A stretch of 64,000 bases of DNA from Drosophila miranda (taxonomy: Eukaryota > Arthropoda > Insecta > Diptera > Drosophilidae), in NCBI RefSeq assembly GCF_003369915.1, contig NW_022881625.1:434001-498000 (forward strand), given 5' to 3'. Made by a program: the position numbers and the translations under genes. The notes under the pieces are model-generated. The model was not told the origin of the DNA and ran no database searches. It was given only the letters and a program-made list of their open reading frames with translations. Numbering within the stretch: position 1 is the first letter of the stretch; every line of letters starts with the position of its first letter. Positions 19,166 to 28,442 of this stretch are shown here, piece by piece.

Positions 19166-20640
19166 TTGCGACAAATAGCAGAAGTTTAATGCCAATAAAA
19201 CCTAAAAATAGAAAAAAACGAGGGGAACGTTGTGAGTTGCTGCGGACACCGCAACTCTACGGTTATACCCGATACTAAGTCAGTATAACTCTCCTCCGGC
19301 AGACGCCGCTAATATTAAACGACACGACAAAGAGTGCGTGCGAGAGAGACAGAAAATCAGTCTGAGCGTGACGTCGGGCGCTGCGTAGCCACTGAAAATT
19401 GATTTCTTGCTTTTGGCTACAAAAATGATCCGATCTGATCCAGATTCAGCATTCTGATAGATATGGTCATTATCTATGATTCTGCGTTTTTAGTTTTCTC
19501 GAATGTGCAATATTGTGGATGCAACAGATTTTCGTCTTTTGTGGGGGCGAAAAGGGGTGTGGCGAAATTCTGAGATATACGTTTTATAGTGAGATCTAAC
19601 AGAAGTGCGGATACCAAATTTGGTTACTCTAGCCTTAATAGTCTCTGAGATTTGTGGATGCCCCAGATTTTCGGCCTTTGCGGGGGCGGAAGGGGGTGTG
19701 GCGAAATTTGGACACGAAACGGTCAGGGTCCGATATCACAGGAGTGTGGATACCAAATTTGGTTGCTCTGGCTCTTATAGGTTCTGAGATCCTTGAACTC
19801 ATATTTTGCAATTGACAAAACCGACCATGAAACCTGTGTGCTAGAGAGAGACAGAGCGAGAAAGAATGAAATTGTTTTCTTGATTCTGGCTATAATCATT
19901 ATACGATCTGGTTCAGATTTTGCACTGTAGAAGATATGGTCATCCTCACCGATTCTGCGTTTTTGGTTTTATCGTATCTTTAAAAATGTGGATGCCACAG
20001 ATTTTCGTCCTTTGTTGGGGCGGAAGTGGGCGGGGCGAAGTTTTGAAATATTTTTGTAGCAGTGACATATCACAGAAGTCTGGATCCAAAACATCGTTGC
20101 TCTAGCTCTTATAGTCTTTGAGCACTAGGCGCTGAAGGGGACGGACGGACGGACGGACGGACGGACAGACGGACAGACAGACAGGGCTCAATCGACTCGG
20201 CTATTGATGCTGATCAAGAATATATATACCTTATGGGGTCGGTAACGATTCCTTCTGGACGTTACACACATCCACTTTTACCACAAATCTAATATACCCC
20301 AATACTCATTTTGAGTATCTGGTATAATTAAACACAATTAACAACAATCTGCAAATGACCAACAAACATACTCACTTGCTATTAAACCGACAGAGCTGCC
20401 CCTCCAGCAGCTGCCTCGCCCCTCCTGGAACTCTCTTGAGGCATAATGGGCGTAATTTGGAGGCCTCATCAGCAGCACTGCCGTCAATTCCAACAGAAGT
20501 CCAGAGGCCAGCCACTAAAATACAAAGGAAAACAGTCAATACACGCCAACACGAAAAAAAAAAAACGCCCAAAACACACAAAAACACACGTACCTGCCAA
20601 TCACCAGACAGAGCTGCCCCCACAGCAGCTGCCTCGCCAT
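19166..20640 (+). other. U1 3' tail, interrupted by a mini-me-like element
   Basis: 19,166-19,205 and 20,330-20,640 together form the F2 tail seen uninterrupted in U5 (37,276-37,615): AGCAGAAGTTTAATGCCAAT, then the AATTAAACACAATTAAC block, then ACCTGCCAATCACCAGACAG and a junction straight into the leader of U2. There is no long A-tail between units; the tail runs directly into the next unit's leader, a head-to-tail arrangement. Confidence 0.55.
19212..20328 (+). mobile_element. mini-me/DINE-1-like element with a GTCY microsatellite
   Basis: About 1.1 kb inserted in the U1 tail. It starts with GTTGTGAGTTGCTGCGGACA and GGTTATACCCGATACTAAGT, contains internal imperfect repeats around ACAGATTTTCGTC and GGGGGCG, a GACG/GACA tetranucleotide array at 20,140-20,183, then GATGCTGATCAAGAATATAT and a TTTTGAGTAT-GGTATAA end. 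The GTCY array plus conserved core is the hallmark of mini-me elements, non-autonomous Helitron-related repeats of flies. No coding capacity. The right-arm copy at 54,683-55,800 has a longer GTCC array. Confidence 0.55.
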
Positions 20641-22495
20641 GAACATCATCAATTTTCTGCCAAAGGGGCGGAAAAGGAGGCCTTTTTTGAACCGATGACG
20701 AACGTGGTCGAGGAGGCCAGGCCAACTCTGCTGACAACGCATCCTGGTGGCCGGACCAGCAGCCACTCGGATGCGGCCAATCAACAAGTAAATCGACAAC
20801 GTATCCTGGTGGCCGGACCAGTTGCCACTTGGATGCGGCCAATAATACTGACAGTCTGACATCCCACACCGATGTCAACGCCAACACACTGGACAACGCA
20901 TCTCGGGTGGCCGGACCAGTGCCACTCGGTCTGCTGCATTAAACCAACAGACAGATGCAACGTGGGCGGCCGGACTAGAGCCGCTCGCCATCTCCAACTT
21001 TGCCCACGATGCACGCCAACACCATCAATCCAGCCATCGCCACTAAACAAGACACAGGGGGACAACAGAGCCGTCCGGTATACAGCGTAATGTTCGCATT
21101 GCGTTTGATATGCCTGCCGGTGCTCCGTTGTTGTTTGTCCTCCTGTTAGAAATAAAATAAATATAATTAATATGTTTATATGTTGTAAATGTATGTCAAT
21201 TATCGTTTATTTTACCTCGTCTGCATCAATGTATTTGTTGTAGATGTCAATCCTGTTGTTTTTTGTAGTTTTTGCATGTCCGTAGATAGTTTTAGTTACT
21301 TACCTGTGATATTAGAATTAAGTTTTTGTAAATTAATGTAGTTTTTCTGTAGTTAATTGTATATTTTTCGTAGTTTTCTAATTAGTTTTACCTTCTTACT
21401 CTTCTTCCCAACTTATCTGCCATTCCCATAATTCCCCTTGACACGTGGTATTACCAAAAATACCACGCAAATACCAGACTATGACCGATAACACACCAAA
21501 AAGCCATTTCAAATTTAAAATGCATTTATCAATGCCCAGTGTGTTATCGGTCGCAAATTCGGCAATTTATGCCCAGCCAATTTCTCCCCACCCCCTACCC
21601 ACTTCAAATGCCACTAAATGCCAAATGCGGTTGAGCAGGAGCAAAATTAACACTGCCAACCTCCGCCACTCTGCCAAACGCCCCAATAAAACCATTTCAA
21701 CCGCCCATATGATGCTATGCGGTCGACTCTTCGGAGCGTCACGCGCCCGGATCGAAAGATCCGGAAGTTTACAGTATCCGGGCGGTTATACGGGAGCAGG
21801 CATTTATCCCCCCCCCCCACCCACACCATCCTATCCCATCCCCCAACAACAGAGCAGCCACTACACACAGCACAAACATAAGACACTGGCCGCTAACCAA
21901 CGACAACGACAACACACACAGCCACTAAAACAAACGGCTATTCCAATTCTCCATTGCCTACTTATCGGTGCTGCTGCCCTCGGACCACTTTCATCTCACT
22001 CAATATTGGGGTGAGTGAAAGTGGAACCGGGGGTGAGAGCACCGGTAAATGACGATCGGCGATCGGGCCATTCGAGTGTGGAGGAGAGAGTATGGGAGTT
22101 GGCGGACATGTGAGAGTTCCACCATGAACCTCGTCCGCCACTCTCATCTCTTCCACCCGCTCGAGAGGTCGCGATCGTCGGACGTGCCAGAACCGTTTCG
22201 TGTTGTGTCGCTTTTTTCGTTGTTCTGTGCCGTGTCGCCATTGACGTTTTCTTTTTCTGTGTTGCCCTTTTTTCTTTTGTGGTGTCTGTTGTGTGCCGTG
22301 CCGTGCCGTGCCGCCCTTCCTCCACCACATCCATTAATTACCTTGACAAACTTTTGTTCCCGTCCATATCATAAAACAAAAAAGAATAAAAGTGCCAATA
22401 AATACTTTAAACACAAACACACACACACAAGAGACTTTTCAATTAAAAACAACAAACAGGCAGCAGATCGCCAACACACAAACCAACAGCCAGCC
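20641..22495 (+). promoter_or_regulatory. F2 unit U2, 5' region
   Basis: Same order of elements as in U1: four GGCCGGACC motifs (20,750-20,975), CCGGCCGG-type hairpin (21,058-21,146, with a T in one stem arm), stem-loops near 21,455-21,560, GAAA tetraloop hairpin near 21,757, and GCCGT repeats. The downstream end differs from U1 (GTGTCGCCATTGACG in place of the U1 sequence) and matches the sequence next to Drak in U4, so U2 and U4 share a leader subtype. The antisense donor here is weakened to GTAATT. Confidence 0.55.
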
Positions 22496-23115
22496 ATGAC
22501 CAGAGGAATGGCCAGACGAGGGTCAACCAGACGCCACAGCGACGGCGGCAGAGCGGCCCGCAGAGGCGCCCTAGCAGCAGCAGCAGCAGCCAACAACACC
22601 AACACAAACACCGCCAATAGCAGCAGCAGCAGCAGAGCCCTCGGCGCAGGCGCCACCACCAACGACCCAGCCAATGCACAGCGCCGACGCCACAGCCATC
22701 CATCGAGTGAGTACCCAGCCATTGCCATGGCCGATATAGCCACGGCCACAGCCACTCCCCCTCGAGCCCCATCACAAAAACCGCGCCAACCACAAAGGGA
22801 AAGGCCGAAAAGACGCCGCTCTCACTGCCACTTTTCCCGCCTCTCACGCTCTTGGACGCACAAAACTGTTCAGGAGTAACGGGAGTGGGAGAAGACGGAG
22901 GAGAGCCGGCAAGCCAACGGGCCGCCACACACACACACACGCGACCGGATCTAACCTGTTGCGAGTCGAACCTGGTTCGAGCTCAAACAGCGGGTCGATC
23001 CGAGCCATAGCCCAGCCTACACAAATGCCACCAATCCCACCAACACCAAAACGACGCCGCGCCCTCATCGACAGTGGGAGCGAAGATGAGGATGACGGAG
23101 AGAGGAAGCAGGCCA
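22496..23115 (+). pseudogene. F2 Gag N-terminus, unit U2, cut off
   Basis: Starts MTRGMARRGSTRRHSDGGRA and follows the F2 Gag N-part, with the frame ending at 22,879; coding similarity continues in another frame to the segment GSEDEDDGERKQAR at about 23,105. There it joins the tail of U3 in the opposite orientation. PRE_C2HC region and knuckles are missing. A deletion also removed the RRARAERQNGQ segment. Confidence 0.65.
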
Positions 23116-23396
23116 GGCATGAGAGACGGGTGTGACCCAGTGGAGCGGCAACAGGCGCCAGCATCTGTGTCGTCGTTGGAAATGGCAGCTGTTGGTTCGG
23201 ATTGGCGTGACGTCACGGCCATGGTCAGGCGGCAGCGTCATCAAAGAAGGCCTCCTTTTCCATCCCTTTGGCAGGAAATTGTCATTGTTGATGGCGAGGC
23301 AGCTTCTTGATGGTCAGCTCTGTCTGGTGATTGGCAGGTACGTGTGATTTTTGTGTGTTTTGGCCGTTTTTCGTTGTTGTCCGTACTGACGTCTCT
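23116..23396 (-). other. U3 3' tail at a head-on junction with U2
   Basis: Read on the minus strand this is the F2 tail after gag: CAACAACGAAAAACGGCC, ACGTACCTGCCAATCACCAG, and so on, to ACACCCGTCTCTCATGCC. At 23,110-23,120 it meets the U2 gag with a shared AGGCCAG/GGCA stretch. The plus strand holds an intron, GTACGTGTG to TTTGTTGCAG (23,338-23,411). Confidence 0.5.
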
Positions 23397-25851
23397 TTCC
23401 TTTGTTGCAGTGGCTGTCTCTGGCGCCGCCCGATCGCATGCTTTCGCGTGCGCTGGCGATTTGGGCCCTCCACACTTGGCCCAGCCCCTCCAGATCGTCG
23501 AATGGATCGTGGTCGGTCCACTCGTCGTCATCATCGTCATTAATTGCTTCGCAGTCCATATCGGGTTCGGATTCCGATATGGCTGCGGCGTCAAAGTGCG
23601 TATTTGGTGCTGGTCGTGGTGATGGCTGTGTGGATGCTGCTGCTGCTGTTGTAGTCCGTTGTGGCGGCACTCCTCCCGTGCTCTCGTCCCTTGCCTGCAG
23701 CAGGTTTGTCAGTTTCGTTGAAATTGCTGCCAGTTTTTTTTCCAGCTCTCTAATTTTACCGGCATATCTTTTCAGATTATGGGCACAGCTCCCATCGCAC
23801 TGGGCGCCTGGCTGCTGCTGTAGCTGGGGTTGGCGTGGCGTCGGAGCACGATTTGGGATCGGCTGCATCGGCTGGACCCTTTGGTATTGGCGCCCCTCGG
23901 CCAGTGGCTGGGGATGTTGGTCGCGATGCTGTAGCTGTTGCCGATGCTGCCGACCCGGACCGCGTTGGCGTTGCTGCTGCGGCTGTGAGTGGAGTGGCTG
24001 TGGGTGGCTGCTGCTGCAACTGTCGCTGTAGTGGCTGCTGGTGACGTTGTGGTGGCTGCTGGATACGATGTGCTGGCTGTTGCTGCTGTATTGGCTGCTG
24101 CATTGGCTGTGGCTGTTGCCGTATTGGCTGAGGCTGCTGCTGCTGCCGTCGATGCTCCTGGACAGCGACCCTGTGGGCCAGGAGCCGCTGCCTGGCTGCC
24201 TTGTAGGCGCTGCAGCCCTTGTAGGCGCTGATGTGCTGGCCCTGGCAGTTGGCGCACTTGGGAGCAACGTTCCTTGGCTTGCTGCACTCCGTCGTCAGGT
24301 GTCCACCCGCGCATTTCATGCAAACTGCAGCGCGTCTACAATATGCGCGGGTGTGGCCAAACACCTGACATCGATGGCACTGGGCAGGGTCACGGGAGAC
24401 TCCAAGTCTCTCAACCGTGACGGGCCTCCCACCCAGGCGTCGCAGCTTCAACACCCCGCATTGGCCACGGTCCGGTTTGGGGGCGATCTCAGCCTCAAAG
24501 AGATTGAATTGGCGGCTGTGATCGAATCGATCGGTGATTGCCCTTACAAACCGAACCGTGAACCCCTCGTTCAGCATACTGCTGCGAATCCAATCCGGCG
24601 GCATGGAGTGGGAGAGTCCTCGGATGAGGATCCTCAAGCCACGTTCCTGGCTGGGCTGATGCCCGAATTCGCCGTGCCGGATGTCATCGTCGGTGGTAGT
24701 GGCAGGGGTGTTTGTGATGGTGATGGCGGTGGTGGTGTTGGTATTGGTCTTGGCAGGTGTTTTTGTAATTGTAATTGCGTTGGCGTCATTATTTGTATTG
24801 ATATTGTCAGTATTGTCTATGTGAATGGCTGGTGATTGTCTATTTATTGGCCTTTGTCGATGTTGGTGATGGCTGTGGGTCTGGCTATTGGCATTTATAG
24901 TAGTGGCAGGGGCATGGGCAGGGGCAGGGGCATGTGTTCGCTGTGCAGATTGCGGCATAGTGGCAGGAGCGGCAACTGTGTTGGTGTTGGCTGTATTTGT
25001 TGTCCGTTTCTGCTGCCTCTGTTGTTGCTGCCGCAGCTCGTGCTGCCTCAACTGCTCCCGGACAATAGCCTCTAGCTCCTCCAGTGTCTGCCTTTTCTTC
25101 TTCGGCTTCCCAATTGGCGGCCGCTGCTGCCGCTGCTGGTGATGGCGGCCCCGTCGTCTGGCCTGCTTCCTCTCACCCTCACCCTCATCGTCACTCCCAC
25201 TGTCGATGAGGGCGCGGCGTCGTTTTGGTGTTGGTGGGATTGGTGGTATTTGTGCAGGCTGGGCATTGGCACGGATCGACCCGCTGCTCGAACTCGAACC
25301 AGGTTCGACCCGCAACAGGTTCGATCCGGTCGTGTGTGTGTGTGTGGCTGCCCGTTGGCCGTTTTGGCGCTCCGCTCTTGCGCGTCGGTTTGCCGGCTCT
25401 CCTCCGTCTTCTCCCTCTCCCGTTACTCCTGAACAGTTTTGTATGTCCGAGAGCGTGAGCGGCGGGAAAAGTGGCGTCTTTTCGGCCTTTCCCTTTGTGT
25501 TTGGCGGGATTTTGTGATTTGGCAGGGTTGCGGGATTTGCGGTTGGTATTGGCGCTGCTGTTGCTGCTGATGTGATGGGGCTCGGGGGGGAGTGGCTGTG
25601 GCCGTGGATATGTCGGCCATGGGAATGGCTGGGTACTCACTCGATGGATGGCTGTGGCGTCGGCGCTCTGCATTGGCTGGGGCGTTGGTTTTGGCGCCTG
25701 CGCCGAGGGCTCTGCTGCTGCTGCTGCTATTGGCGGTGTTTGTGTTGGTGTTGTTGGCTGCTGCTGCTGCTGCTAGGGCGCCTCTGCGGGCCGCTCTGCC
25801 GCCGTCGCTGTGTCGTCTGGTTGTCCCTCGTCTGGCCATTCCTCTGGTCAT
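23397..25851 (-). pseudogene. F2 Gag, unit U3
   Basis: ATG at 25,851 (MTRGMARRGTTRRHSDGG). N-part to 25,423, then 25,315 to 23,777 holds the charged ALIDSGSDDEGEGERKQARR, coiled QLRQHELRQQQQRQQ, T/N-rich stretch, RGLRILIRGLSHSMPPDWIR, FEAEIAPKPDRGQ and knuckles CHRCQVFGHTRAYC, CMKCAGGHLTTEC, CANCQGQHISAYKGC. The Q-rich segment then changes frame, and the C-terminal LEKKLAAISTKLTNLLQARD and acidic EWTDHDPFDDLEGLG lie in the third frame to about 23,400. The expected stop is lost in a 30-bp deletion. Two to three frameshifts. Confidence 0.65.
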
Positions 25852-26369
25852 GGCTGGCTGTTGGTTTGTGTGTTGGCGATCTGCTGCCTGTTTGTTGTTC
25901 TTTAATTGAAAAGTCTCTTGTGTGTGTTTGTATTTAATGTATTTATTGGCACCTTAGTTCTCTTTTTTTCTTGTCTATCACAGTTATCTCTTTTAGTTTG
26001 TGATGTTTGTGATGTTTGTAGTGGCACAGGAACTAAAGCTTGTCGGAGATAGTAGTGGGTGGGGTGAAGGAAGGGCTGGAGCGTGGTGGATTGGCGAGGA
26101 GCACTTTTCCGCGTTTGGAATGGTCATGTGCAGCGGCGAATGGTGAGGGAGGGGGGGGGGGGGGGTGACACAAAATGGCTGCTGCCTGGCTTGGCTTGGC
26201 GTCGTCTGGCCTTCACTGTCTTTATTTTTTGGCACCAGAGCACAAATGACACGGCAAACGATAAACGACAAAACAGTCAAAACGACAAACGACACGGGCA
26301 ACACTGATGGCAACGAACAAACAAACTTGCGATTTTATTTTATTTTAATGGCGGCGGCGATGGTTCAAT

Positions 26370-26376
26370 TTATATA
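26370..26376 (-). promoter_or_regulatory. TATA-box candidate of U3
   Basis: TATATAA on the gag-sense strand directly after CGTCGGACG. U1 and U5 have GTACGTGCCATAACC at the same place and no TATA. The right-arm copy at 48,672-48,678 is identical. Confidence 0.4.
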
Positions 26377-27132
26377 CGTCCGACGATCGCGACCTCTCGA
26401 GCGGGTGGACGAGATGAGAGTGGCGGACGAGGTTCATGGTGGAACTCTCACATGTCCGCCAACTCCCCCACTCCCACGCCGGTCGTCACTTACCGGTGCT
26501 CTCACCCCCGGTTCCACTTTCACTCACCCCAATATTCAGAGAGATGAAAGTAGTCCGAGGGCAGCAGCACCGATAAGTAGGCAATGGAAGATTTGAACGG
26601 CCTTCTGTTTCAGTGGCTGTGTGTGTTGTTGTTGGGCAATGCCCGTTTCTAATGTTTCTCTGTGCTGTGTGAATTGGCTGCTCTGTTGTCAAGGATGGGA
26701 TGGGATGGGAAGGGGAAAGTTTGCCTGCTCCCGTATAACCGCCCGGATACTTTCAACTTCCGGATTTTACGATCCGGGCGCGAGACGCTCCGAAGAGTCG
26801 ACCGCATAGCATCATATGGGCGGTTGAAATGGCTTTATTGGGGCGTTTGGCAGAGTGGTGGAGGTTGGCAGTGTTAATTTTGCTCCTGCTCAACCGCATT
26901 TGGCATTTAGTGGCATTTGAAGTGGGTAGGGGGTGGGGAGGAATTGGCTGGGCATAAATTGCCGAATTTGCGACCGATAACACACTGGGCATTGATAAAT
27001 GCATTTTAAATTTGAAATGGCTTTTTGGTGTGTTATCGGTCATAGTCTGGTATTTGCGTGGTATTTTTGGTAATACCACGTGTCAAGGGGAATTATGGGA
27101 ATGGCAGATAGGTTGGGAGGAAGAGTAAGAAG

Positions 27133-27219
27133 GTAAAACTAATTAGAAAACTACGAAAAATATACAATTATCTACAGAAAACTACATTAATTTACAAAAA
27201 CTTATTCCTAATATCACAG
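27133..27219 (+). other. Antisense intron a in U3 leader
   Basis: GTAAAACT donor and ATATCACAG acceptor, 87 nt, A/T-rich. Present at the same position in every F2 leader. Confidence 0.45.
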
Positions 27220-27318
27220 GCTAGTAACTAAAACTATGGACAAACTATCTACGGACATGCAAAAACTACAAAAAACAACAGGATTGACATCTACAACAAG
27301 AACATTGATGCAGACAAG

Positions 27319-27392
27319 GTAAAATAAACGATAATTGACATACATTTACACACATATAAACATATTAATTATATTTATTTAATTTCTAACAG
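27319..27392 (+). other. Antisense intron b in U3 leader
   Basis: AAG|GTAAAATAAACG donor and a TTTAATTTCTAACAG acceptor, 74 nt. It ends just before the CCGGCCGG hairpin, as does the F1 intron at 7567-7649. Confidence 0.55.
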
Positions 27393-27885
27393 GAGGACAA
27401 CTACAACGAAGCACCGGCCGGCATAACAAACGCAATGCGAACATTACGCTGTATACCGGCCGGCTCTGTTGTCCCCCTGTGTGTTGTTTATTGGCTGGTT
27501 GTGAGTATTGGCGTGCATCGTGGGCAATGATGGTCTTGATGGCAAGCGGCTCTGGTCCGGCCGCCCACGTTGCATCTGTCTGTTGGTTAGTGTTGGCTGC
27601 TGCACTCGAGGGGCACTGGTCCGGCCACCCAACTGCATTGTCATCGTGTTGGCATTGGCATCGGTGTGTGATGGCAATGGTCGGAGTTATTGGCCGCATC
27701 CAAGTGGCGAACTGGTCCGGCCACCAGGATGCGTTGTCGATTTTAATTGTTGATTGGCCGCATCCAAATGGCTGCTGGTCCGGCCACCCAGGATGCGCTG
27801 TCAGGTGGATTGGCCTGGCCTCCTCGGCCACGTTCTTCGTCAATTTGTAGTTGCGTTTTGAATGGCTGCTGGTCCGGCCACTCAG

Positions 27886-27937
27886 GTGAGGAGGTGTTTG
27901 TTTTGTCTTTTTGATTTTAATTTGCGTTTATTTGCAG
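27886..27937 (+). other. Antisense intron c in U3 leader
   Basis: CAG|GTGAGG donor and GTTTATTTGCAG acceptor, 52 nt. Confidence 0.5.
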
Positions 27938-28012
27938 GTGCCTTTCGTTGATTTGGATGTTGTTGCTGGCGACCCTTGTCTGATTTGTGTTGGCGTAAGA
28001 GACGTTTGCGGG

Positions 28013-28064
28013 TGAGTATTCGTGTTTATCGGCCGCCTCTCTCCTGTTTCCCCTTCTTTTGCAG
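28013..28064 (+). other. Antisense intron d in U3 leader
   Basis: GTGAGTATTCG donor and a strong CCCCTTCTTTTGCAG acceptor, 52 nt. Other copies have the better donor GCAG|GTGAGTAT. Confidence 0.6.
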
Positions 28065-28338
28065 GATTTGCTGGCGTCCGGCGGCTCAACACCGGGCCAT
28101 CCCGCCCTCACATAATTGGCATGAGAGACGGGTGCGACCCAGCGGAGCGGCAACAGACGCCAGCATCTGCGTCGTCGTTGGAATGGCTGTTGTCTGATTG
28201 GAGTGGCGTGACGTCATTGTGATGGTCGGTGGCAGCGTCATCAGAAAGGGGCCTCATATTCCTCCCATTTGGCAGGAAATTGTTGATGTTGATGGCGAGG
28301 CAGCTTCTTGTTGGTCAGCTCTGTCTGGTGATTGGCAG

Positions 28339-28412
28339 GTAAGTGTGGATTTTGTGTGTTTTGGCCGTTTTTCGTTGTTGTCCGTATTGACGTCTTTTTT
28401 CCTTTGTTGCAG
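28339..28412 (+). other. Antisense intron e, near the U4 gag stop
   Basis: GGCAG|GTAAGTGTGG donor and TTTTTTCCTTTGTTGCAG acceptor, 74 nt; a near-perfect Drosophila intron. It lies just outside gag and is kept in U3, U4 and the right-arm copies. Confidence 0.65.
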
Positions 28413-28442
28413 TGGGTGTCTCTGGATCAACGATTGGGCGCA

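Larger units (their letters stand above)
25852..28290 (-). promoter_or_regulatory. F2 unit U3, 5' region with a distinct subtype
   Basis: Leader of U3 on the minus strand. It has the shared motifs (GGCCGGACC at 27,555-27,890, hairpin at 27,395-27,480, stem-loops near 26,985-27,080, a GNRA-type hairpin near 26,760 with one mismatch). Between the conserved CGCGATCGTCGGACGT block and the gag ATG it has about 500 bp unlike U1, U2, U4 and U5, including a TATATAA at 26,376-26,370. This looks like a separate promoter subtype. Confidence 0.5.
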
